Shown in pieces: positions 22,801 through 34,007 of a stretch of 64,000 nucleotides of DNA (its first letter is position 1; every line of letters starts with the position of its first letter). Origin of the DNA: Rhodamnia argentea. Its lineage: Eukaryota; Streptophyta; Magnoliopsida; Myrtales; Myrtaceae. Location of the stretch: positions 22,864,283 through 22,928,282 of the forward strand of contig NC_063156.1 in NCBI RefSeq assembly GCF_020921035.1, given 5' to 3'. Below the pieces are notes generated by a model. It worked only from the letters and a program-made list of their open reading frames with translations. It ran no database searches and was not told the DNA's origin. Both the position numbers and the translations under genes were made by a program.

Positions 22801-25010
22801 GTACGTAATGCGAGCTTGAATTTCGGATTTGGGAGGTTCTAGTAGATGTGTGTGTCGAGGAATGAAGTAATTGTGGAGATGGGCGTAATATGACGAAGGA
22901 ATGTGAATTGAATGGGCAAATTACTTCTCTCCGATATACGCTAATATGGACCTAACAGTAAGATAATTTTGGGGATTCGAAACTAATATGGAGGGACGCT
23001 GGAAATGTCTCTGTGTCTGCCCGAGCGCTCACATCCGTGCGTGAGCGAGCTTTGTGGTTTCATGAACTTCTCTTATTTGTATAGCGGTGCAATGGAATGT
23101 GGCATCAGAAAGATGGTTTTAGATGATCCGTTTATTTCGGAAGAATACGATACTTTTCCTTGCTTTAGCAATTTATATGAGTACGAACCTCAGTGAGAAC
23201 TATTATGCGAAGTGCAATTTGTTTTAAATCTTCCTTGGTCTTATCATGGTAAAGGAAGCTAAAGAGATGTTGTGAATGGTCTCCCTTAGGCTTCTGGTTG
23301 TTTGTTGGGGATTGGCTCTCTCTCTCTCTATAGGTCTGTCACCAAGGTGACTTATTGCTAGACATGACCGTTAATCCTGAAGTGATAGCCTAAAGGAAAC
23401 TGTTTAACCCATGTGATGTAACACCTACATAGTTTTTGCTGTTATCAAGGGGTGGAAATGGGGGACACTTCTTCTTTGTACCGTTTCACTGCAATCGCGA
23501 GAATTGGCAGGTTTGACTACTGTACGAGGTACGAGGGAGATTAGCATAGTTTCGAAAAATCAAGGGACGTCTTATGTAAATAACTATTTGAGCATGGATT
23601 GACTTTGATGATCTCCTATCATATCTTAAGGATTCGGACTGTTTTAAACTCATTTTTCCCTAGAAAAAATGTAAAGTTGGATGCTTCAAGATTTATTCTT
23701 TGTGCATGTATCACTTAGGAGCTACTGTTTCATTCTTTGGATATTTTGATGAATTGCATTAGATTACTAGGAATCTGGCTGCTTGTGTGGGGAAAGTTAT
23801 CATATAAGAAAAAGTGACAAATGAAGAATGAGTTATCATTTGGATTGTGTCGTCCTCTTTACAGTATTTTGACCTTTTTACCTATTGTGATTGGTACAAT
23901 CACCAGAGGAAGAGTAGCATTTCTTCAGAGAGAGAATCCTTTTGCTCTGTAGCATATGCGTGGAATCCATTAGCGAAGTTGTTAAGGAGCTCAATATGGC
24001 TTTTGTGTATGCTTGGGGTCAGAAAAAAGTGCTGCGGAAGGTCCAAAGCTTGATTGGATGATAATTTTTTAATTAAATGGTGGCTGGAAATAGAGACATA
24101 TGTTATTGAAAAAATTGGGCTTCAATAGAAAGGACATGCTTAATATACATCTCTATTGTCTAATTGTGGCTTGACTTGGAAAGATCTAATTTCTGTCTCA
24201 AGTGAGACCAAGATCGCCAATCTGAAAGGCATCTAGAAATGGCTAGCAATAAGAATGTAATGTAGGCTTCTGAATAGGGCCAGGTTCACACTCACTCAAA
24301 CAGTGCAGGGGCTGGAAGTTCTGTTTTTCGAAAATTGTGTTGTGATGCATCGAGGTTTCATGTAAGTCAATTAGTTGCATACAACAGTGTGTAGTATGAA
24401 TTTCTCTTGTGGAATGTTAGCTGTGGATGACACTTGGTGTCCCTTGTTAGATCAAGTCAGAATAGAAGTTGAATGAAATACCTTGTAGACTAATTTCTAT
24501 TTTCTTTGTTACCTCATAGACTAACCAGTAAAATTAGAGATGACGTGTAGGACTCTTGAGGGATATAAAAAATTTCATGCAATTCTGATTCACCAAGACA
24601 AAGTAGATTCTGCCTGAAGTCTTGGATAGAAATTGTTTTGGGCCCTCGCTTCTATTAAACCAAGTGCAAAAGCATAACAGTATTCTTGCCTTTATTGGTC
24701 TCTGCTCTCGTGAAATAAAAGCGATTTATTAGCAAAGGCAGTGTTACAAGACAAGAAAACTGCACTTATAATTTAGCCACATTACAATCATCATTTTAAA
24801 TTTTGTTTGCGTCGATACTGCTTTTTGACTAGCTAACTTGACGTGGTTTATTAGCTGTGGGGTGGTCTCCCCTGGTTAATGGGTCCTCTGTGGTCAAGTT
24901 TTGCTGTTACTTGAAAATGGGGATGCTGGATGCATAGCTGCCTCTTAAATGATGTATCTGTTAATTTCAAGTGTATTGATTCGACATTCATGTCACAGTT
25001 GAGTAAATTA

Positions 25011-25070
25011 GCACAAGTATGCCAATTGGTTTCCCTGTTGACACAAGTACACCAATCGGTTTCCCTGCTG
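25011..25070. repeat. Imperfect tandem repeat, 2 x 30 bp
   Basis: Units 25011-25040 and 25041-25070 share CACAAGTA, CCAAT and GGTTTCCCTG in register, with about five differences. Confidence 0.85.
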
Positions 25071-25444
25071 TCTGTACATAGGATAGTCCCCATTTGGTCT
25101 CCACTGATGCACAACAAGTTTTCTCCACTGATGGATTGTGATCTAATTAATGTAGCGGTTTCCACATTATGGGCCCCATCAGAATTTTCAGAGAACTGAT
25201 TATGCATGTCATGGGAGAAAATTCCTCATTAGTTGATTGTTTAATGAGTTTCCTAAGGGTACTCTTTTACAAATTCATATATTTGTGTTTATGTGGCTAT
25301 GGAATATCTTCGTAGGTGATAAAACACTTTCAAGTCCAAATTCTCATATGTGTGTGCGTGCGCGAGCACATGTGCATTTTGTAATGCTTTATAAGTAATT
25401 GAATACTAGGTAATGAAAGCTGGCACCTAGAGTTGATAAATGGC

Positions 25445-25480
25445 CGGGCCTGGGCCTGAGCCTGGGCCTGGGCCTGGGCT
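25445..25480. repeat. (GGGCCT)n hexamer repeat
   Basis: Five to six units, one of them GAGCCT. The GC-rich tract sits inside AT-rich DNA and may be part of a degenerate DNA element. Confidence 0.85.
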
Positions 25481-27699
25481 GAGCCAAGCTCTTAGGTCGG
25501 GCCGAAGGTGTTACTCGGGCTGACACTAGACACCTTCTAGACTAGACTAAGCATATCCTGTTTTGTAAGTAGGAAGATTCGTGTTTTGGTTGCTTATTTG
25601 CTGGAAGTTTAGATAAGGTAGTTATGAAGAGACCAATGGAATTATATGGTTCTTTAGTTTAAAAAATAAAAGTTTATAAGGCCCCAGGCTTGGCTCATAC
25701 TTCCTCCTCTTCGGCTCCTCTGCTTCACAAAATTAATAATTTGGAAAATATTTTCTTGGAAATGATCCATTGCATAGCTTAAGATAATTAGCCAATAAAA
25801 AATGTTTCATTATCAACAATAATTTATATCTAAACATTTTCGTGAAATTTTTTTTCGTTCATCCATTTTTGTAAGTAATATAAGCAATTATTTTGAGAAA
25901 TACATTTTCCAAATCTTTCTTTTTTGCGAAACAAACGGAGCTTTCCTGTGCACAACTTTTCTAATATCTGGCTATGCCTGTATCTTTCTGTATGAATGTT
26001 CTGGGTGACCTGTCCTCTTTTCTATATGCCTTGGTCATTCTCCTCCTGTAATTTGACTAACAGAAGATTTGCATTGCTCCACAGATGGCTTGAAGATTTG
26101 TGCCAACAGATTCCAATGTGCTCGTTGCAGTTGTTAATTTCCTTCTCCTTGAAGAGCTCCAACTGATTTAAGTTGATCAAGCTGTTTTACCTTCAATAAT
26201 GGGAGTTGGTGGGACAGATTAAGACCGTGGCTACAATTTTATTGTTACCCTTTGCTTGTATAAGATCCAAACGCATTTTGCAGTTTGGTCATCGATGATT
26301 CAGTCGTTCCAGCTCTGTAAGATTTTCTGTCCTCTAAAAGTTACCAATCGGCAATGCCAGTTCCTTTCCCTGTCTCATTTTAATTGATTAAGTTCCCTAG
26401 TATCATCTACGACGTAGAAGCTAAGGTCTCAAAACCTATTTCTTTTTCCCTACTTACAGACGACACTTTGTATGGACTCTCTAAACTCTACAAATCTACT
26501 TGATTAACTGTATGAGATCAGCCAACTGTGCGGGGTTACTTCATTGTTGGTTATTGACGTCGATGTCAGTTTTAAGCCAATATGCACTTCTTTCTCCCGT
26601 GGACGTACTCCTCCTCAAACTCTTCTTTAGGCCATCATATACAGAAGAAACTCGGAACAATACAGGACATTGGGAGCTGAAAAGCGTTGTGCTATTCATG
26701 AGATGCTGCACTATTAGACTGTCCAGAAGAGAAAATAAAAGCATGGTGTAGTTTATATTGCATCGTGTGTGGAATGAGAATGTAAGCTATATGGCTGGTA
26801 AGTTACCCCAGGGCAAAAGCATTGATGACATTGGAAGGGATAAGGGAGACGCACAATGCGAGAAAGGTTGTGACTTCGGCCTCATCGCGCTGAGTCATCT
26901 GATCTGACAGGAAGCAGAATGGAGAAAAGGGAAGCAGCAGTAGGACTGGGAGTTGCTCTCTGGATCTCGTTCTGATGGCTCTGTTGTCTGAGTAAAGGGG
27001 TCTTGTAGTTGCACAACAGATGCTGGACGATCACATTAACTTAGCTGCAGAATCTGTCAAAGCGCTTTGACATCATTTCTTTGTTTGTCAGACCCTCCTG
27101 GTAAGCTCAGTTAGGGCTATTTAAGAAATTTGAAGCCATCAAGCTGGCAATGAATAATATGCCGGTCCGTGTCGATTAGCTGGTCAAATTTCAAAGCCAT
27201 GATAGCTCATACCGTGTCGCGTTTTTTCCCGAAAGTGCGAATTGTAAGCCTTCCTCTTGTGCATTGGATTGGATAGAGGTTGATGGTTATGCGTTCTTAA
27301 TATCACACGTCTTCATGGTATGTTCTCTCCTAAACGATGCCGTGACACCGAGAGTTTGATGTCAAGTTATATAATGTTGTCTGGATTTCCATCCTTCAAC
27401 AATTAGGTCAATTTGCTAGGAGGGAATCTTGGTGAGAAATTGGGTAAAAGCCAAAAGTTTCGGGGCTGTTCACAGAGTTGATTTTCCCTTCGTCCCTGCA
27501 TTATTTCCTGCGCACTTTGCCGGTCTGTTCCCTTTTCTTAAAGGGATTCGACCAGTCGCTTTCTGGGGCAGGGGGGAGTGTGATAACTTCATCCATCAGA
27601 AATCCTCACGAGGCCAAAAAACATGGAGAAACTGAGCCCGGGTATGAATTGCTTCTTGGATTAGGGAACATCTTAGAAATCAGATAATATACCAATGTA

Positions 27700-29029
27700 G
27701 AAACTTGGGAGCGATTCTAATTCGAAAATGCAATTCTGATTAGAATTATTTTTTATGATTCTGCTTCATGGATGAGTTTTAAAGAATCATAATGTGTTTG
27801 GTGATTGCACAAAATTTTTGTTTTTGAAATAGAAACGCGTTTAGTAACTATATAAAATTTTTGATCCCGAAAATAATTTCTCTTCCAAATTTTTGTCATT
27901 TAAGTCAAATAATTACGTAATTACTTTGTGAAAACAATTTCTCTTCCCAATTTATGATTCTCTTATATATCATATTGCAAATCACACAAAATATTTTTTC
28001 GTGCTATTCCGTCTAATTGTCGTGTTATAACAAGTCATTTTAAGTTTTAAAAAGAATAGATCATGTTGGGTTAGTGTGTGATTTCATATTAGCTCGGGCC
28101 CTCGCAGGCATATACTAAATCGCAACGAAGGAATATCAAATTCGATCTTAGTGTGAACGATAAGACATGTATGTGTAAATGCAAATAGAATCGCCACCGG
28201 TCTTTGAGGAAGGTAGGTCAAGAACCTTATCAAACAATCGGGAGAACAGTTCGATTTTACGCAACCAAAGAAATCTAAGGTCCGGAGACTTGAACATGTC
28301 GGTGTTTCCATCGACACCCTTTTGGCACCGAAGTTGAGTTTTCTAAACGTGTTTCATGCAAATTTTTAATTCATTTTTAAACTTATGAGATAAACCAATT
28401 CGTGTTCACACAGGTTGTTTTTATCTTTTTCCAAATGTTCTAAAACTAGACCAAGTCTAAAGTACTTAAACTTAGGCAAATCACAATAAATGAAATCAAG
28501 TGCGCAGTGAAAGAATCGCGACATCGATAAATTGCATGATAAACCCTAATAATGTCCTAAGCTCTTAGAGAAATGTGGTTTGGGCTTAATTTCAAAGGTG
28601 TTTATGATTTTCCTAAAAACAAATAAAATCTATAAAATCTAGAGAATCTAGGCCCAAATTTATGAAAATGAGGTCAAACTAGCCTAATCTAAGCTTCTTC
28701 TATTTTTAGGAATTTTCTGAATTGTTTTTATTTAAAAAAAATCAATTTTTTAATTTTATTTTTTATCTTATATATTTTTCTTTGAAAATGAGACCTCGTG
28801 ATGAGAGAACCGAAAAAGAAAAGTGAAAGATATGGAACTTCATTCTGTTTTGTGATTCTCAAAAGTGATTCTTTTTCCGGAATCACTTTTTTTTGTTCTT
28901 ATTTTTGCTCCAAAATTGTTCCCGAAAATAGAATCGGAATCAGAATCATTATGTTGCCAAACATGATTTTCATCCTTTTTTGTTTCAGGAAACAAAATCA
29001 GAGAACTAGAATCATTGCCATGCAGGCCC
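27700..29029. mobile_element. Harbinger-like non-autonomous element, copy 1 (about 1.3 kb)
   Basis: It shares several long blocks with the element at 49805-50881: ATTCTAATTCGAAAA near the left end, TTAAGTCAAATAATTACGTA, CTAGGCCCAAATTTATGAAA, and the right end with TGCAGGCCC followed by TTA. The left inverted repeat is eroded, so the left boundary is approximate. It contains an internal segment (about 28040-28540) with no counterpart in copy 2. There is no transposase frame. Confidence 0.75.
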
Positions 29030-30784
29030 TTAGTGGTCTTTTGCCTTAGACTCTTAGATGATATCCTCCTATATGGTCCTCAAGTACAGGACTTACACTT
29101 CTTGATATGATTTGCTAACCGCTCTAGTAGTCGCTGCTTACTCGTAGATTGCGTAAATTTAGTGCATTCACTGTAATGTTGTGCAGAAGATGGAAACCCA
29201 CTATTTACATTGGAACCATATCTTAGGATTAAGGTTCACTCTCTCAAACATTTTGAGCCGGTGCCGGAACCATAAAGAGAAAAACTACCTTCGTTTTGAT
29301 CAATTTATCATAAGCTGAGCCAGAGAGGCTTCAAGATAATAGACTCTCTCTCTCTCTCTCTCTTCGGTTGGCTGAGCAAATGCATAATACAAGGGCTCAG
29401 CAGAAGAAAAGTTTTAGGGCTAGCTCTAAATTCAGAAAAGCCTGCTGTTCCATATAGTTTTACTCTGTGAACCATGCAAAAATAGCCAGGGTAAAGTAAG
29501 TTCAAAGGTAAAAGTAACAGAACCCTAACAGATGGTTGGCTTCCCAGTGAACTTTAGACCAGCAAAAGAAGAAGATAAAAGAAACAGTTAATGAGCAAAG
29601 GACCAGAACAATTATATTAAGGACAGATGGTTAAATCAAATGAATTGCACTGTGTAGTCCAAATCTCACTGCCATATCGGACGTGGTCCCTCTCCTCTGA
29701 GTGATAATTGCTTTCAATAAACGGCCTTGCCCTAGGGTTCTTCCACAACATAGAGAACCACAGTTTCCTCTTTGGAAAAAAACAGGTATTGGTATTAGAT
29801 TTACTTGCTCTACCATTTCATATGGTTGATACCAAATAGGTCAATGTCTACCGTGGCTATCAATTCTTGTTGTCAATGAAATTTCAGGAGCCGAATCTAC
29901 AAAAAATTCTCTTGTAAACTTCTCAATGTCATTGAATTAGGGTTTCGGTGATATGCACAATGTGAAATCGATGTCTACGCATATGAAGCTATTTGCCAGG
30001 TAACTGTCGATGAAGCCGAAAACCCTTGTTCATTGAATGGTCCCCAACTTTATTAGAGTTTTGCGGTGTCACTTGATGATGAACTCTCAATAGTAGATAA
30101 AACATGTGGACGCCAAAGTGCCTTACCTTTTTCAACTCATTAGCATGAAACATTATAGAATTTCCTGCGAGCATCACATACTTTTCGTTCTTCCATCCCC
30201 AGAAACTTAGTTTCATTGGTGGAAGATAATGCCCTAATGTACCCTCCACCCCAAGCACTTTTCTTTCAGCTTTCACTCGATTGAGAGAACTTACTAAAGA
30301 GAAGGGATAAGGCTTGACATTTCCTTCTCTAGTACTGTGCCGGAGCATGCCGATCTGCCGCTTGATACCTTAGATTCTTTGCCTGCAGAAGCACTGAAGT
30401 TCTTTTCCGGGTGATTGGTATATACACGATAATAGTAAGGTAAATGATCATCATCTCGGAAGATGAAGATGAGACTGCTCCTTTTGTTTCCATCTGTATG
30501 GAGTTTTTCTTTCTCAAAAGTTTAAATCAAGAAAAACCCTTGGTTAGACCCTTTCATAGGTTCTTCCAGTTGCCCTAAATTTCAGCCCAAGTACCAGTTC
30601 AGGATCTTTCTTTTGTGTTTTCAAGAATAAGTTGTGTTGTAACTGATGATACTAGCTTATAACTTTTTCCATAAGAGAAAACATAGGAAAAAGGTAACAA
30701 TTAAACTCCTCTTAACACTAGAACTAATTACATGTCTTGGATTCAGCTAAACGGGATGCAGCAAGAGTATGAGACATAAGTGAG
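29030..30784. other. Intergenic region upstream of the TCP gene
   Basis: Contains a (CT)n run at about 29343-29363. On the minus strand, 30348-29989 holds a frame whose middle (LSFWGWKNEKYVML) faintly recalls the end of an F-box-associated domain. This could be an old gene relic, but I cannot support it further. The last few hundred bases are the TCP promoter and leader. Confidence 0.4.
29343..29363. repeat. (CT)n microsatellite
   Basis: About ten CT units. Confidence 0.9.
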
Positions 30785-31954
30785 ATGATCACCAGCTCAA
30801 GAGAAAAGAGAAGCGGTTTTCAAGCCAAGGAAGTGGGAGAGAAAGGCGGTAGTCAGATCTCAAAGGTGGCGCCGTTGAGTTTAAGTCGTCGGTCGTTGGA
30901 ACTTCAGAATAATCCAAGGGTTGTTCGCATCCCACGCACTTATGGAGGTAAAGACAGGCACAGCAAAGTCTGCACTGTAAGGGGTTTGAGGGATCGGCGA
31001 ATTAGGCTTTCTGCACCGACCGCGGTTCAGTTGTATCATCTTCAAGATAATCTAGGTCTGAGCCAACCGAGTCAGGTAATAGATTGGCTGATTGAGGCTG
31101 CGAAGCATGATATCGAAAAGCTTCCACCTCTCCACTTTCCTCAAGGGTTCAGCGAAGTGATCAACCAACAATTATTGTTTCCCCCAGGATTAACGACTCC
31201 CTCAATGTCACCATTCTTTGGCACAAGCCTTCCATTCCCAAGGCATGGACTAATGAGTACTAGCTTCGCATTACTAGCTGGCGGCGCAAAGATGGACACC
31301 AATGAGAATTGTGTTCGGAGTGCAGATTATGGAACATGGCTGAAATCGAAGTACTATTGGGATGGGATCTCAGTGTTGAGAGAAAGAAGCGACGAGTTTG
31401 AACGAGGGTGCTTTTCCGATAAGAGCAAGCAGATCGATCTGAATGTTCGAGAAAACCAAGAAACTATCAATTGCTCTGGAAATCGGCCGGTCTCAGATCA
31501 GAATCTCCTTCTAACTAGCCTGCTAAACAATCCCATCGAATATCGGCCCTATATTCCTGATAATCATTTGGAGCCCTCTCCCCACAATTCATCTTTATCT
31601 CCATTTGGGAGCTATGAATCAATGTCACAAGGAGCAAACGTCCTCAACACCAACGATGCTTGTTTATTTCCGTCTTCATCAATAGGTCTCAATTCACAGA
31701 CTCAATCTGTTCCCGGTCCATCTAAGATGACAATCCCTTCTTTGATTCCATCGTGTTCACTGTGTTGGACTAGTGCTAGTCCTATCGATAATGAACCCAG
31801 AAATGTGAAGCATTTCCATTCGTTCAGCTCATGCTCCCTATTGCCTAGCTCCGCCCCGGCTTCACTTCAACTTTATCATGCTGCCCTTGAGACCAAATAT
31901 AATCTTCTTTCACAAGATGAAAGCCGAACAAATGACCAGGATGGTAAGTGTTGA
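30785..31954 (+). CDS. TCP5: CIN-type TCP transcription factor, TCP5/13/17 group (389 aa)
   Basis: This is a DNA-binding transcription factor expected to restrain cell proliferation in leaves and petals. The basic helix-loop-helix-like TCP domain spans about residues 55-115, with [20 protein letters not shown], then the helices ([12 protein letters not shown], loop [17 protein letters not shown]). The following EKLPPL and the preceding [14 protein letters not shown] are typical of the TCP5/TCP13/TCP17 subgroup. No miR319 target-like sequence is visible, as expected for this subgroup. The R domain is absent. The rest is Ser/Pro/Asn-rich and probably disordered. It corresponds to At5g60970 in the conserved block, so the symbol is by homology. 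A strong splice donor overlaps the stop codon region. Confidence 0.93.
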   Translation: MITSSREKRSGFQAKEVGEKGGSQISKVAPLSLSRRSLELQNNPRVVRIPRTYGGKDRHSKVCTVRGLRDRRIRLSAPTAVQLYHLQDNLGLSQPSQVIDWLIEAAKHDIEKLPPLHFPQGFSEVINQQLLFPPGLTTPSMSPFFGTSLPFPRHGLMSTSFALLAGGAKMDTNENCVRSADYGTWLKSKYYWDGISVLRERSDEFERGCFSDKSKQIDLNVRENQETINCSGNRPVSDQNLLLTSLLNNPIEYRPYIPDNHLEPSPHNSSLSPFGSYESMSQGANVLNTNDACLFPSSSIGLNSQTQSVPGPSKMTIPSLIPSCSLCWTSASPIDNEPRNVKHFHSFSSCSLLPSSAPASLQLYHAALETKYNLLSQDESRTNDQDGKC

Positions 31955-33538
31955 AGTTGAGTGTTTGGATTCTCATGTCTTTTGAATGACAGATCTACTT
32001 GGATGATGTTTCTTCAGCTTCTTGTTGCTTGTAATTCTTCCAAGGGAAGAGCATGCTTTAAGCATTGATTTGGCAAGCCTGCTTTTGCCAATTAATTTTG
32101 TGTACTGGAGTTATGATCGCAGTTTAATTAGAAACTAAAAGATTTGAGCTATAAAAGCTGAAGTCTTCTTCTGTTTTCAGTGCTAATGTATGCAATCCAT
32201 GAAGTGTTGGATATTAAAAAGAATTACTGCTTTCACTTTAGTAGTGTCATAACATCACTCCATATTTGTCACTTTTCATGCCACTTTCTTTACACAAACA
32301 AACTTGATGTGAATGTCAGACTCTTATGAACCATTTAAGGTCCAAACCATTTTCAATTTTCAAGTAACGAGCTCATATTTTTTAAAGTGCCGTCATTGCG
32401 AAAGTGTTAAACTGTGCAATTACATGTTCCGTTAACACATATGTTGCCACCAAAGCTGTGATAATATCACTAGCTTCTATTGAGAAGATGTACTTATAGA
32501 AGTTATATCGGGTCTCGAAAGACACATAATTTCTGCTGGGCTGCATTTTCTCTTTTTTAAGATTTATTAGGATCCGCATCGGTTGGAACTTCCGGTTGCT
32601 GTAGTTAATATCTTTAGTTCCATGTAAGCAAGCCTTTTTCTCCGCAAGGGATCGTAATGTGTGTCTATGGAATTGCAACTCTCTTCATTGTATCCTGTTT
32701 GCAGTGCACATTTTTGTGCTGTATAACTTTGGTGTTGGCTCTAAATTGAAGATCAGAACAAGTCAAATAGTGTCAAAGCTTTTCTTTCTTCATACATTAG
32801 CTATGCCAAAGTACAGGTGATCAAGCTAATTCTTTTCTGAAGTATATTTAACTTAAGACGGAAGAACGAATGGTCATGGTGCTCATAGACTTTGATCATG
32901 AGTGAGCTATCTCTTTCAGTCATTAGTCCTTTCGTCGTCTTATAACGTCGAATAAAGAGGAGCCTAATCACCCACCTTTTCATCCTTTCATCAGATTTCA
33001 ATAGTGCAACTCTACCTTGCTTAATTAGAAGCCTGCTAGCAAGATAACGGCAGTCACATGAATCAGCAGCACTTCAGGAAGTCTGTAAAAGAACAACTTC
33101 ATTGCTGGAACAGGTTATATAAGATCATGGAGAGCAATTTCTATGGAAAATTTGTTTAAAATATCGAAAGAAACAAAGGCCGGAGGAGTTCTAGCTAGTG
33201 CGTGCGATCAAGAATACCGATAATGATAATCCGGCGAAACTGGATTACTCACTAGAACTAAGCCTTAGAAGTCACGTCCTCCAAACAAACATGAACCATG
33301 ATAGATTTGGATGATCATTAAATAAAAACCCTGCAGCTATAGAGAGAGTTTTGGGAATGAAATAAATGAAGATCCAGATGAGTTTATGACATTGCAACAG
33401 CTCAGACAGAGGCTTTCACTGTCGAAATGTCTCAAATGGATACAAGAAAATTAAAAAAAATAATAATAATAAGGCAACAGAAGAACAAGTTTTGTGTTTG
33501 TCAGGAGTCAAAAAGAAAGCAAAAATGGATGACACAGA
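31955..33538. other. 3' region of the TCP gene and intergenic DNA
   Basis: Holds the TCP 3' UTR, possibly with an intron from 31944 to 32017, then AT-rich sequence with no supported gene up to the tRNA. Confidence 0.5.
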
Positions 33539-33610
33539 AGCCCCCAGCGAGGATCGAACTCGCGACCTTTCGCTTACGAAGCGAACGCACTACCACTATG
33601 CTATGGAGGC
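33539..33610 (-). tRNA. tRNA-Thr, anticodon CGU
   Basis: Read on the minus strand, the sequence folds as a 72-nt cloverleaf. The acceptor GCCTCCA pairs with TGGGGGC with one G-T pair. There is a D-arm (GCATAGTGGTAGTGC), an anticodon stem TTCGC/GCGAA with loop TTCGTAA (anticodon CGT), and a T-arm GCGAG/CTCGC with TTCGATC. It has no intron. The body matches plant tRNA-Thr as I recall it. Five T residues about 15 nt downstream (33524-33520 on the minus strand) would stop RNA polymerase III. It reads the threonine codon ACG. Confidence 0.95.
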
Positions 33611-34007
33611 GCAACGATCGACATTTCCCATTTAAATTTATCTAATCAAAATTTCGTGTTTTTAATTTCAAGCTAATAGACTGTCCGCATTTGTGTTCAA
33701 CGTTATCAGAGATGAAAGATGAAATTACTTCTGCAGAAAGAAGATGGCCTGGGCATTTTCTTTTGCTCTGTTTCAGGGAGTAAAAAGGAACGATTGTTAC
33801 CTATATCAATTATGGTAGACTTTGAGGTGTAAACTTTGGCCTATATCAATTGCAAACCTTGACCATCATTTTAATAATCGCGATTTGGATTAGATCTCGA
33901 TGAAACAATACATCAATGAGAAGTTTATTTGGTAAGTTCAAATTTTGAGTAGTTCGTGACAGCATCCAATATACACACGAATCGCCTACGGTTACGCAGC
34001 GCGTAAA

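Larger units (their letters stand above)
22801..27699. other. Long intergenic region without a supported gene
   Basis: It starts with the 3' UTR of the 123-residue protein. The remainder has moderate AT content and only short scattered frames. Repeats include a 2 x 30 bp tandem unit at 25011-25070, a (GGGCCT)n tract near 25445-25480 and a MITE-like AT-rich segment around 25740-25940 ending GCGAAACAAACGGAGC. Some stretches near 26070-26170 look like spliced non-coding RNA sequence, but there is no evidence beyond composition. Confidence 0.5.

Noticed and set aside
24851-25207. Minus-strand frame of 118 codons
   Set aside because: It crosses the 30-bp tandem repeat, which produces the repeated TNW motif. 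There is no family resemblance.
33539-33610. Reading the tRNA anticodon as ACG (arginine)
   Set aside because: That came from reading the palindromic anticodon arm on the wrong strand. On the minus strand the loop is TTCGTAA, anticodon CGT, threonine.
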